A stretch of DNA of 35,200 bases from Oscillospiraceae bacterium (GTDB lineage Bacteria; Bacillota; Clostridia; Oscillospirales; Oscillospiraceae): the NCBI GenBank assembly GCA_017395935.1, contig JAFQNL010000039.1, positions 1-35,200 on the forward strand, in the 5' to 3' direction. The notes below the pieces were generated by a model. The model made no database searches. It saw only the letters and a program-made list of their open reading frames with translations, and was not told the origin of the DNA. This document shows positions 1 through 7,734 of this stretch, one piece after another (the stretch's first letter is position 1; each line of letters starts with the position of its first letter). The translations under genes and the position numbers were made by a program.

Positions 1-456
1 GATCTGAACACCGTGGATACTGTGGTCAAGACCGGCAATGCCATGGCGGATGCTATCTTAAACAGTAAGATATCCCTGGCACAGTCCAAGTTCATCACTG
101 TCCATTGCGATGCCCATATCCCGGTGAAGCTAAAAATGTCCGAGTTGGATCTGTGCTGTATCATCGGTAATCTCTTTGATAATGCCATTGATGCCAGCCA
201 AAAACTGCCGGAGGACCAGCGTTTAATCCGTGTCTACATGGATATGAAGGGTACCCAGCTGTACATCTCCTTCACCAATTTCACCGCTTCCAGAAAGATG
301 GAGAAGGTGGGAGGCCTGTTCCATACTACCAAAGGCGAAGGTCACGGATTTGGCCTTGTTCGGATTGATAACATCATCGAGCGGCTGGACGGATACCTGA
401 GCCGCAACTCCGAGGACGGCGCCTTCACCACGGAGATTCTCATTCCGCAGATGTGA
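1..456 (+). CDS. GHKL-family sensor histidine kinase, C-terminal part (5' end outside window)
   Basis: The reading frame is open to the left edge, so only the last 151 codons are visible; the GTG at position 13 is internal. The visible part is the ATP-binding domain of a GHKL kinase: an N-box (IIGNLFDNAIDAS) and a G-box (GHGFGLVRIDNII), followed by the usual short beta-strand end. No H-box is visible; in the AgrC/NatK-type kinases that carry this domain it lies further upstream. The protein probably phosphorylates a LytTR-type regulator encoded upstream (inference from family habit). A hairpin terminator follows, so the ABC genes downstream are at least partly a separate unit, although a kinase next to ABC exporters suggests peptide or antibiotic sensing. 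Confidence 0.85.
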   Translation, partial: DLNTVDTVVKTGNAMADAILNSKISLAQSKFITVHCDAHIPVKLKMSELDLCCIIGNLFDNAIDASQKLPEDQRLIRVYMDMKGTQLYISFTNFTASRKMEKVGGLFHTTKGEGHGFGLVRIDNIIERLDGYLSRNSEDGAFTTEILIPQM

Positions 457-486
457 TTTTGCAATTCATCACCGAGAATTAACGAT

Positions 487-518
487 TCGTCCCCGAAATC
501 ATCCGGGGACGATTTTTT
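487..518 (+). terminator. Rho-independent terminator after the sensor kinase gene
   Basis: A 9-bp perfect stem (TCGTCCCCG / CGGGGACGA) with an 8-nt loop is followed directly by six T residues. It lies between the kinase stop codon and the start of the first ABC gene. Confidence 0.85.
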
Positions 519-549
519 ATGATAGAGTACACTCACGAGGTGAGGCAAA

Positions 550-2358
550 ATGAAAAACAAAAACAAGCCAAAATATAACATCGCCCAAAACGTCGGGTGG
601 ATGGTGAAGATCGCCTGGAAAACAAGAAAAAGTGTAATGCTCTTCTGTGTTCTGACAGCAACCCTGGAAATTCTGTATAATTTAACACAGCTTTACGTTG
701 CGCCTGAAATATTACAGCGTGTAGAGAGCCACGCCTCCTTATCATCCCTGTTTGGTACGATTCTGACTTTTACGGCGTTGCTCTTCTTGATCCTGGGCGT
801 TAAAGATTATATTAAGCAAAATACAATGTTTCCCAGAGTAGATGTACGAAGCGCAATTGTTGGAATGGTCACATTAAAGTGTAACATTACATCCTATCCC
901 AACACACTAAAGGCTGACTACATCAAGCTTCGTGAAAAATCCTATAATGCCTGTGACGGTAACCGAGAGGCAACAGAGCTGATTTGGCAGACGATTACAC
1001 TGCTCCTTCAAAATATCGGCGGTTTTCTGATCTATTTGACAATTCTGTCCTATTTGGATTGGACATTGATTGCGGTGGTCATTACTACCTGCGTTATTGG
1101 GTTCTTGGTATCCAGATACACAAATACCTGGATGTTCACCCACCGGGAAGCGGAAGATGTTTATTATGCTAAGAAACGCTATATCCGCGATAAAGCAGAG
1201 TCTGTGGAATTGGCGAAGGACATTCGTATCTTTGGCCTGCAGAACTGGCTGAATGATCTTTTGGATCATGTTCACGATGTATACCTCGACTTCAGACTAA
1301 AGGTGGAGCGCAAGCGTTTGTTGGCTGATATCACCGAAGCGGTATTGACCGTGGCGCGCAATGGTATTGCCTATGTATATTTGATCAATATGGCACTGAA
1401 TGAAAGCCTCGGTGTACCGGAGTTCTTGCTGTATTTCACGGCTGTTACAACCTTTACCACCTGGGTTATGGGTATCTTACAGCAAGCGGTAAAGCTTCAT
1501 CAGCAAAGCCTGGATCTTTCTCAGGTCCGTGAATTTATAGAATATCCAGAGCCGTTCAAGTTTGAAGAAGGTGCACCGGTTCCTTCCGCAGAAGTCTATG
1601 AACTCAAACTGGAAAATGTGTCTTTCCGCTACCCTGGCGCAGAGGAAGATACCATCCACGAACTGAACCTAACAGTACATCCCGGCGAAAAGCTTGCCAT
1701 CGTTGGACTGAACGGCGCAGGCAAAACCACCCTTGTCAAGCTGCTGTGCGGTTTGTTTGACCCCACGGAGGGACGCGTGCTTCTCAATGGTCAGGACATC
1801 AGGGATTATAACCGCCGGGAGTATTACAGCCTTTTTAGCGCCGTGTTCCAGGAATTCTCTGTTTTGGATGTTACGGTTGCAGAAAATATCGCTCAAACAG
1901 ACAAAAACATAGACTACGACAAGATGTGGGATTGTATCGACAAAGCAGGACTGACGCAGACGATACAGGAGCTTCCAGATGGGTTGGATACCCATGTGGG
2001 CAGAGAAGTGTATCTGGATGGTGTCTTGTTTTCCGGTGGACAGACTCAGCGGCTGATGCTGGCAAGAGCACTTTATAAAGACGGACCGATCCTTATGTTG
2101 GATGAACCTACAGCTGCCCTTGACCCTATTGCGGAAAATGACATTTATATGAAGTATAACGATATGACGGCGGGTAAGACCTCTATGTTTATCTCCCACC
2201 GGCTGGCATCCACCCGTTTCTGTGACCGGATCATCTTCGTGGCTGATGGCCATATTGCGGAAGAGGGTACCCACGAAAGCTTGCTTGCTGCAGGTGGAGA
2301 ATACGCAAAGCTGTTCGAAGTACAGAGCCGCTACTACCAGGAAGGAAAGGAGTTTTGA
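550..2358 (+). CDS. ABC transporter, fused permease and ATPase (half-transporter 1)
   Basis: This 602-residue protein has the order of an ABCB-type exporter half: a membrane domain with about six hydrophobic segments in residues 25-330, then a nucleotide-binding domain. The ATPase motifs are complete: Walker A GLNGAGKTT near residue 385, signature FSGGQTQRLMLARAL and Walker B ILMLDEPTAALDP, then an H-loop (FISHR). The start is an ATG 4 nt after a GAGGTGAGG ribosome binding site. The next gene starts a few bases past this stop, so the two very probably form a heterodimeric exporter. Substrate unknown; neighbours suggest a peptide, drug or lipid. Base composition is clearly richer in A+T than in the genes from 4.3 kb onward, which may indicate acquisition. 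No convincing promoter is visible in the short gap upstream (a TATGAT at 518-523 lacks a -35), so expression may depend on readthrough. Confidence 0.93.
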   Translation: MKNKNKPKYNIAQNVGWMVKIAWKTRKSVMLFCVLTATLEILYNLTQLYVAPEILQRVESHASLSSLFGTILTFTALLFLILGVKDYIKQNTMFPRVDVRSAIVGMVTLKCNITSYPNTLKADYIKLREKSYNACDGNREATELIWQTITLLLQNIGGFLIYLTILSYLDWTLIAVVITTCVIGFLVSRYTNTWMFTHREAEDVYYAKKRYIRDKAESVELAKDIRIFGLQNWLNDLLDHVHDVYLDFRLKVERKRLLADITEAVLTVARNGIAYVYLINMALNESLGVPEFLLYFTAVTTFTTWVMGILQQAVKLHQQSLDLSQVREFIEYPEPFKFEEGAPVPSAEVYELKLENVSFRYPGAEEDTIHELNLTVHPGEKLAIVGLNGAGKTTLVKLLCGLFDPTEGRVLLNGQDIRDYNRREYYSLFSAVFQEFSVLDVTVAENIAQTDKNIDYDKMWDCIDKAGLTQTIQELPDGLDTHVGREVYLDGVLFSGGQTQRLMLARALYKDGPILMLDEPTAALDPIAENDIYMKYNDMTAGKTSMFISHRLASTRFCDRIIFVADGHIAEEGTHESLLAAGGEYAKLFEVQSRYYQEGKEF

Positions 2359-2360
2359 TC

Positions 2361-4232
2361 ATGGGAAAGAAGATAAAGTTGGGTCATGCTCTTTCTTCCC
2401 ATTTGCGCGCAGCAAAGCAGCTGCATAAGATTAGTCCAAAGTTTTTCTTGGTTACAACACTTTATTCTTTTACTGCTGCACTTACTCCGTATGTTACCGT
2501 GTTCTTTTCTGCGCAGATATTGAAAGAATTAGCGCTATTGCGCCGTGCAGATGTTTTGTGGCAGTGGGTTATAGCTGGTGTAATGTGCACAGGGCTGTTC
2601 GCTGTACTGAAGGCCATTTTCTATCAAAGATATGAAACCCTTTTTGACGATCTATATGGACGCAAAGAGATCCTCTTTGCACAGAAAATGTTCTCTATGG
2701 ATTATGCCGATATGGATAAGCAAGAGAACCATGACCTTCGGGCACAGATCAGCCAGAATGAAAACTGGTCTGCCTGGGGCCTAATGCGGGTGCCGGAGGT
2801 ATACGAATACGGACTGAAAAGTATTTTCGGATTACTTGCTGGCAGTGCACTGACAGTAAGCCTGTTTACATCACCTGTGCCGGAAACAGCCGGTTGGCTG
2901 ACGATTTTGAATAACCCTGTTTTTGTTCTTGTGCTGGCAGCAATTATGGTGTTAGTCAGTATGCTGGCTGGTGCATGTAATGTAAAAGCGATTTCTTACT
3001 GGAGCAGCGCTGCAGAAGCCGCAACCTTTGGTAATCGCCTGTTTGGTTTCTTTGGTTTCATCGGAACTCATAAGGGACGCGGCACGGATATCAGAATGTA
3101 TAACCAACAAAATTTGGTTTCGACCTATTGGTCTAAAAATTCTGACTTTGGTGCAGATGGCCCAATCGGCAAGATATCAAGAGGTCCTTTGGGAATTTAC
3201 TCGGCACTGGGTACAGGAATTACCGTTCTGATCACAGGCTCCGTTTATGTATTCACTTGCTTGAAAGCCTGGGCAGGTGCATTTGATATTGGCAGCATTA
3301 CCCAGTATGTGGGTGCAGCCACAGCTATGGCAGACAGTATCTTCGAGTTAACGGGGCTGCTTGGAATATTAAAAACAAACACGGAGTATTTGGATACCAC
3401 ATTCGAGTTTCTAGACATTCCCAACGCTATGTACCAGGGCAGCCTGACTACAGAAAAACGCTCTGACCGGCAGTATGAGGTAGAATTTAAGAATGTTTCT
3501 TTTAAGTATCCCGGGTCACAAAATTGGGCTCTGAAGAATGTCAGTATGAAGTTCAAGGTCGGTAAGCGGCTGGCGATTGTTGGCGAAAACGGCAGCGGTA
3601 AGACTACCTTTATAAAACTCTTGTGCCGCCTGTATGATCCCCAAGAAGGTCAGATTTTGCTCAACGGCATCGACATTCGCAAGTACAACTACCGGGACTA
3701 CATGGATGTGTTCTCTATCGTGTTCCAGGACTTCCAGCTGATCTCCCAGCCTTTGGGTGCCAATGTAGCAGGCAGTTCCACTTATGATGAAGCAAAGGTC
3801 CGTAAGGCGCTGATGGATGCCGGCTTCGGTGAGCGTTTGGCAACCATGCCCGATGGCCTCAATACCCAGCTTTATAAGGACTTTACCGAGAACGGTGTCG
3901 AGGTCTCCGGCGGCGAGGCTCAGAAGATCGCTATCGCCCGCGCGCTCTACAAGGATGCTCCCTTTATCATTCTGGACGAACCCACCGCCGCCCTTGATCC
4001 CATTGCGGAGGCGGAGATTTACAGCAAGTTCAATGACATCTCCGGCGACAAGACGGCTATTTATATCAGCCACCGTCTGTCAAGTTGTAAGTTCTGCGAC
4101 GAGATTGCCGTCTTCCATCAGGGCGGTCTCATCCAGCAAGGCACCCATGAGAGTCTGCTGGCGGACACGGCCGGCAAATACCATCAGCTTTGGCACGCTC
4201 AGGCTCAGTACTACGCCGAGTGTGACGGGTAA
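2361..4232 (+). CDS. ABC transporter, fused permease and ATPase (half-transporter 2)
   Basis: A 623-residue partner of the preceding gene with the same order: membrane domain (about residues 20-340), then ATPase domain with Walker A GENGSGKTT, signature VSGGEAQKIAIARAL, Walker B FIILDEPTAALDP and H-loop YISHR. A TTG at 2355 overlaps the previous stop, but the ATG at 2361 lies 8 nt after a GGAAAGGAG ribosome binding site that ends inside the previous gene, so 2361 is preferred. The pair is translationally coupled. Both ATPase domains look intact, so this should be a symmetric-type heterodimer rather than one with a degenerate site. Base use changes within the gene: up to about 3.6 kb it is A+T-rich like its partner, and from about 3.7 kb to the stop it matches the GC-rich flank. 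Confidence 0.93.
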   Translation: MGKKIKLGHALSSHLRAAKQLHKISPKFFLVTTLYSFTAALTPYVTVFFSAQILKELALLRRADVLWQWVIAGVMCTGLFAVLKAIFYQRYETLFDDLYGRKEILFAQKMFSMDYADMDKQENHDLRAQISQNENWSAWGLMRVPEVYEYGLKSIFGLLAGSALTVSLFTSPVPETAGWLTILNNPVFVLVLAAIMVLVSMLAGACNVKAISYWSSAAEAATFGNRLFGFFGFIGTHKGRGTDIRMYNQQNLVSTYWSKNSDFGADGPIGKISRGPLGIYSALGTGITVLITGSVYVFTCLKAWAGAFDIGSITQYVGAATAMADSIFELTGLLGILKTNTEYLDTTFEFLDIPNAMYQGSLTTEKRSDRQYEVEFKNVSFKYPGSQNWALKNVSMKFKVGKRLAIVGENGSGKTTFIKLLCRLYDPQEGQILLNGIDIRKYNYRDYMDVFSIVFQDFQLISQPLGANVAGSSTYDEAKVRKALMDAGFGERLATMPDGLNTQLYKDFTENGVEVSGGEAQKIAIARALYKDAPFIILDEPTAALDPIAEAEIYSKFNDISGDKTAIYISHRLSSCKFCDEIAVFHQGGLIQQGTHESLLADTAGKYHQLWHAQAQYYAECDG

Positions 4233-4236
4233 GAAA

Positions 4237-4272
4237 AAGCCCGCGGGTCACGAAACAATGACCTGCGGGCTT
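4237..4272 (-). terminator. Convergent terminator between the two ABC regions
   Basis: The arms AGCCCGC-GGGTCA and TGACC-GCGGGCT form a long stem around a short loop. On the minus strand the stem is followed by TTTTTC, which suits the end of the minus-strand ABC permease gene. It can also serve the plus-strand ABC gene that ends a few bases away. Confidence 0.75.
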
Positions 4273-4287
4273 GCTGCGTATTCAGAC

Positions 4288-4896
4288 TCAGAATTCTTTC
4301 CCCGCATAGATCTTCAGGCTGATCCGGTAGGACACCAGAAGGATCAGCAGAGACAGAAGAAGAGCGACAAAAGCGAGCAGCGGGAAGAGAGGCAGGGAGA
4401 GCGGAGTAAGATCTCCTTCCTCCAGCAGATTGCCGGCCCCGGAGCTGACGCCGATCATTACGCCAATAAAGACGGTCAGGATCAGGCGCATTTTGGTATT
4501 GCCGAAACGGTAGGCCAGAGGCAGCAGCACAGCCAGAACAAGGACGGCCGTTGTCGCTTCTGCCAGAGCAACCAGACAGTAATCCCAGCTGTGGATCAGA
4601 CCGCTCAGCAGACTCAGCAGCAGGACAGGGACAAGGGCGATCAGCACGCTGAGATAGCGCTCCTGAACGATGGTCTTTCGGCTGCCGGGCAGGATAAGAA
4701 AGAGTGCGTCGGACCGGTAGCTCTCGGTGTACTGCATGAGGTAATAGGGCATCATCATGAGAAAGAGGGTGCTGAAGCCCAGAAAGATAGCGTTAGGAGT
4801 GGCCAGAGCAAAGGCGAAATAGAACAGGATAAAAAACAGAAAGAATTTCAGCTGCCTGATCACCGTATAGCCGTCGAGAAGTAAGAGCGAACGCAT
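4288..4896 (-). CDS. ABC-2 type membrane subunit of a YtrA-type ABC cassette
   Basis: A 202-residue hydrophobic protein with about six predicted membrane segments, no ATPase motifs, and the appearance of the permease subunits paired with YtrA/GntR-regulated ABC ATPases. The start ATG lies 2 nt after the stop of the ATPase gene, so the two are co-translated. Together with that ATPase it should form an exporter or an efflux/stress transporter of the ABC-2 class. Substrate is not evident. The family assignment rests on context and hydrophobic pattern, not on a diagnostic motif. Confidence 0.75.
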   Translation of the reverse strand: MRSLLLLDGYTVIRQLKFFLFFILFYFAFALATPNAIFLGFSTLFLMMMPYYLMQYTESYRSDALFLILPGSRKTIVQERYLSVLIALVPVLLLSLLSGLIHSWDYCLVALAEATTAVLVLAVLLPLAYRFGNTKMRLILTVFIGVMIGVSSGAGNLLEEGDLTPLSLPLFPLLAFVALLLSLLILLVSYRISLKIYAGKEF

Positions 4897-4898
4897 AT

Positions 4899-5735
4899 TC
4901 AGTCCCTCCTTGCCAGAGCCACAATGAGCTCTTCCAGTGTAATACGTTCTACGGGTACGCCGGCGGGGATCAGATCCCGGCGGACCAGTGCCTCGGCCCC
5001 GTAGTGATAGAGCCGCTTGGACAGAATGGCTTCCTGAGGCAGCTGGTCCAGCGCTTCGGCCGACAGCTTGAGCAGACCATGACGCTCCAGCAGCCGGTCT
5101 TTCTCGTCTGCCAGCAGAAGCTTGCCCTCGTGAAGAAAGGCGATATAGTCGCAGATCTTTTCCAGATCGCTGACAATATGGGAGGAAATCAGGATGGCGT
5201 GTTCCTCGTCGCAGAAGTCGTAGAGGATATCCAGAATCTCCTGCCGAACCATGGGATCCAGCCCGCTGGTGGCCTCGTCCAGAATGAGCAGTCTGGCCCG
5301 GTGGGACAGGGCGGTTGCCAGCGCCAGCTTCATGACCATGCCCCGGGAGAACTCTTTGAGGGGCTGTCTGGCAGGCAGGTGAAGCCGGGCCAGGTAGGCG
5401 CTGTAGGTCTCCGGCTCCCAGTTCCGTAAGGCGGCGGCCATGAGCCGACCCAGCTCGTCGGCGGTGAGAAAGGTGGGGAAGGGTTGGGAATCCAGTACCA
5501 CGCCGATCTCTTCCTTCAGGGCAGGGAAGTGCTCCGGTGTCTTCTGGCCCAGCAGGGTAATCTGACCGGCGGTGGGGCGGATCAGATCCAGAATAGCTTT
5601 GATGGTGGTGCTTTTGCCCGCTCCGTTTTCGCCCACCAGTCCCATAATCGTACCCATGGGAAGCGTCAGGTCGATGGGACCCAGCTGAAAGGTGGAATAA
5701 GTCTTGGTCAGACCCTTCAATTCAATGGCATTCAT
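4899..5735 (-). CDS. ABC transporter ATP-binding protein
   Basis: A 278-residue ATPase of the ABC-2/drug-export type. Visible motifs are Walker A GLVGENGAGKST, signature FSRGMVMKLALATAL (the FSRGM form common in this class instead of LSGGQ), Walker B LLILDEATSGLDP and switch histidine ISSHI. The length is normal for ATPases with a C-terminal extension after the catalytic core. It sits between the GntR regulator (3 nt upstream) and the membrane subunit (2 nt downstream), so the three genes form one transcript. In Bacillus the related ytr operon is induced by cell-wall-active antibiotics; a similar role here is inference only. Confidence 0.93.
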   Translation of the reverse strand: MNAIELKGLTKTYSTFQLGPIDLTLPMGTIMGLVGENGAGKSTTIKAILDLIRPTAGQITLLGQKTPEHFPALKEEIGVVLDSQPFPTFLTADELGRLMAAALRNWEPETYSAYLARLHLPARQPLKEFSRGMVMKLALATALSHRARLLILDEATSGLDPMVRQEILDILYDFCDEEHAILISSHIVSDLEKICDYIAFLHEGKLLLADEKDRLLERHGLLKLSAEALDQLPQEAILSKRLYHYGAEALVRRDLIPAGVPVERITLEELIVALARRD

Positions 5736-5738
5736 AGA

Positions 5739-6113
5739 TCAATCCTCCAGATGCAGGATGGAGAACATCTCCATCAGATCTTTATTATCCAGTCCACAGC
5801 GCTGGGCCAATTGGGCGATGGCGTCCATATGGGTCTCAATCTGCCGGAGATGCTCCTCCCGGACCAGTTGCGCGTTTCTCTCGGCTACAAAGGAGCCTTT
5901 TCCGGGAACGGTATAGATCAGCCCCTCCCGCTCCAGCTCCTCGTAAGCCCGCTTGGTGGTAATAACGCTGATGCGGAGGTCCTTGGCCAGCAGCCGGATA
6001 GAGGGCAGGGGCTGGTGCTCGGCCAGCCCACCTCCCAGCACCAAATCCTTGATCTGGCGATAAATCTGCTCGTAGATCGGCTGGCCGCTGCTGTTGGAGA
6101 TCATTAGATTCAT
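5739..6113 (-). CDS. GntR-family transcriptional regulator, YtrA subfamily
   Basis: A 124-residue protein made of an N-terminal winged helix (PIYEQIYRQIKDLVLGG, then PLPSIRLLAKDL and the recognition region ITTKRAYEELEREGLIY, wing PGKGSFV) and only a short C-terminal helical tail. That short tail is what separates YtrA-type members from GntR proteins with an effector-binding domain. These repressors usually control the ABC genes they are encoded with. The inverted repeat over the promoter 23 bp upstream is the obvious operator, so the cassette is probably autorepressed. Start at 6113 is likely; the in-frame ATG at 6104 cannot be excluded. Confidence 0.93.
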   Translation of the reverse strand: MNLMISNSSGQPIYEQIYRQIKDLVLGGGLAEHQPLPSIRLLAKDLRISVITTKRAYEELEREGLIYTVPGKGSFVAERNAQLVREEHLRQIETHMDAIAQLAQRCGLDNKDLMEMFSILHLED

Positions 6114-6135
6114 AGTGAACCACTCCCTGTGATTG

Positions 6136-6160
6136 ACTGTATATATACAGTATATACAGT
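6136..6160 (-). promoter_or_regulatory. Inverted-repeat operator for the GntR/ABC operon
   Basis: ACTGTATATA, a 5-nt spacer and TATATACAGT form a perfect 10-bp inverted repeat. It overlaps the -10 box and the expected transcription start of the GntR gene, the placement expected for autorepression by the encoded regulator. Confidence 0.75.
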
Positions 6161-6177
6161 TAGTGAAGAAAAGTCAA
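6149..6177 (-). promoter_or_regulatory. Sigma-A type promoter of the GntR/ABC operon
   Basis: On the minus strand TTGACT (6177-6172) and TATACT (6154-6149) are separated by exactly 17 nt. The -10 box lies inside the inverted repeat. Confidence 0.8.
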
Positions 6178-6187
6178 TAGCAAAGCA

Positions 6188-6217
6188 GAAAAAATCCGCG
6201 GACGACGGTCCGCGGAT
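6188..6217 (-). terminator. Rho-independent terminator of the GH3 gene
   Basis: The arms AATCCGCGGAC and GTCCGCGGATT (minus strand) enclose a very short loop, followed on the minus strand by a run of six T. It separates the GH3 gene from the GntR promoter. Confidence 0.85.
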
Positions 6218-6227
6218 TGTCTTCGAT

Positions 6228-7439
6228 TCAGGAGGGATTGGTTCCGATCAGCCCGGCCCGCGCCTTCCATGTGAGCACACGCAGGACGCTCTTTTCCAGC
6301 CGCTCCCGGGAGATGACACCCTCTTCTGCAGCCTGAAGCAGACTGTCAAAGGCCAGAGCGTAGTCCTCGGGCATAAGCAGCAGATCGGCGCCGGCCTGAA
6401 AGGCCATCAGAGCGGCCTGACCGGAGTCATAATGGTCGGTGACGGCGCCCATGGCCAGAGAGTCGGTGACGATCAGGCCCTGATAGCCCAGCTCATGGCG
6501 GAGCTTTTCGGTAATAAGCTGATAGGAGAGGGAGGCGGGGAGCCCGTCGGTGGTGACGTTGGGGAGGGTGATATGAGAGACCATGATCAGCGGGGTATCC
6601 TCCAAACTGGCGAGGAAGGGGATCAGCTCGCAGTCCAGCAGTTCCTCCCAACTCTTTTCCAGCACGACGGCGCCGTGGTGGGTGTCGTCATGGGTGTCTC
6701 CGTGACCGGGGAAATGCTTCAGGCAGGGCAGAATACCGGCGGCCTCATAGCCCCGGACCATCTCCCGTACCAGCAGCGCCACCTGCTGGGGATCGTCGCC
6801 AAAGGCACGGTCACCAATGATCACATTGTCCGGATTGGTATTCACATCGGCCACCGGGGCGAAATTGATCTGAAAGCCGTAGTCCTTCAGATAGCTGCCA
6901 ATGGCGGTTCCGGCCAGAAAGGCGTCCTCCGGCCGGGTGATGGTTTCCATGCTCTCGTACCGGGGAACGGAGAAATGAGGGTTATTTCCAATCCGGGCAA
7001 CCCGGCCGCCCTCCTCGTCGATGGCCAGAAAGAGGGGGTAGGGAGCGGCCGCGGAAAGCTGGTCGAGAAGAAGAGTAAGCTGATCCGGGTCGATAATATT
7101 CTTGCCAAAGAGGATAACGCCGCCCGGAGGCCGCTGGGTCATCCGGCCTGTCAGAGCCGGGTCCCACTGCGTGAGGCCGAAAAAGGTGCCGTGATGGACC
7201 ATGGCCGGAGTCAGGTCTTCGGACAGCGATTCCGGCCGGATCAGAAAGAGCTGACCGATCTGCTCCTCCAGCGTCATCTCGCGCATCAGACACCGGGCCT
7301 GCAGGCCGGGGGCGGAGAGAAGGGTCTCGTAGGGCGGGAAAAGAAAACCGGCTTCCCGGGACTCGGAGGCCGGGTCGGAAAGCATGGCTCCGGTGCTCAA
7401 AAGCAGTGCCAGCAGAAGAGAGATCAATCGTGACATCAT
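6228..7439 (-). CDS. nagZ: Secreted beta-N-acetylhexosaminidase, glycoside hydrolase family 3 (NagZ-like)
   Basis: A 403-residue single-domain GH3 enzyme expected to remove beta-1,4-linked N-acetylglucosamine, probably from peptidoglycan fragments. Residues 1-20 are a hydrophobic signal peptide, so it should act outside the membrane, possibly as a lipoprotein-free secreted enzyme. The NagZ signature KHFPGHGDT is at residues 241-249 with the DDTHHG Asp-His dyad directly after it, and the nucleophile Asp is D326 in VTDSLAMGAV. A GGAG site lies 6 nt from the ATG at 7439; the second Met (7436) is equally possible. It stands alone between its own promoter, at the end of a ~180-nt leader, and its own terminator. 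Confidence 0.92.
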   Translation of the reverse strand: MMSRLISLLLALLLSTGAMLSDPASESREAGFLFPPYETLLSAPGLQARCLMREMTLEEQIGQLFLIRPESLSEDLTPAMVHHGTFFGLTQWDPALTGRMTQRPPGGVILFGKNIIDPDQLTLLLDQLSAAAPYPLFLAIDEEGGRVARIGNNPHFSVPRYESMETITRPEDAFLAGTAIGSYLKDYGFQINFAPVADVNTNPDNVIIGDRAFGDDPQQVALLVREMVRGYEAAGILPCLKHFPGHGDTHDDTHHGAVVLEKSWEELLDCELIPFLASLEDTPLIMVSHITLPNVTTDGLPASLSYQLITEKLRHELGYQGLIVTDSLAMGAVTDHYDSGQAALMAFQAGADLLLMPEDYALAFDSLLQAAEEGVISRERLEKSVLRVLTWKARAGLIGTNPS

Positions 7440-7622
7440 ACAGGTCTCCAGTTAAAGAGATTAAGGGGGATCCAGAGAGAGGAGGATCTTCCGTCAGTTC
7501 TGGCAGCAGCCCTGAGACCAGCGGAAGTCCTCTGACAGGATTTCGCGGGAGTAGGGGGCGGGAGGCGGCAGAACGCTGCCCCGCTTTGATTCGGAGAAGA
7601 AAAAGGGACAGAGATCAGCTTT

Positions 7623-7651
7623 AGTATAGCATACAATCCCCTGCCGGGCAA
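7623..7651 (-). promoter_or_regulatory. Promoter of the GH3 gene with a long leader
   Basis: On the minus strand TTGCCC (7651-7646) and TATACT (7628-7623) are 17 nt apart. Transcription would begin near 7616, giving an untranslated leader of about 175 nt (7440-7615). I see no recognisable riboswitch or further gene in that leader. Confidence 0.6.
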
Positions 7652-7669
7652 CGACGCCGGGCCTTGCCC

Positions 7670-7698
7670 TTGACCATTGGCCGCCGCTTTACTATAAT
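7670..7698 (+). promoter_or_regulatory. Promoter of the cation efflux gene
   Basis: TTGACC (7670-7675) and a perfect TATAAT (7693-7698) are separated by 17 nt. The start near 7705 leaves a 30-nt leader before the ATG at 7735, which supports that start codon. Confidence 0.85.
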
Positions 7699-7734
7699 AG
7701 GTCAGGTACAAAGAAAAAGATGGGAGTTGGTCTC

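Noticed and set aside
7440-7615. Riboswitch in the long leader of the GH3 gene
   Set aside because: No known riboswitch core or terminator-like hairpin could be recognised by eye.
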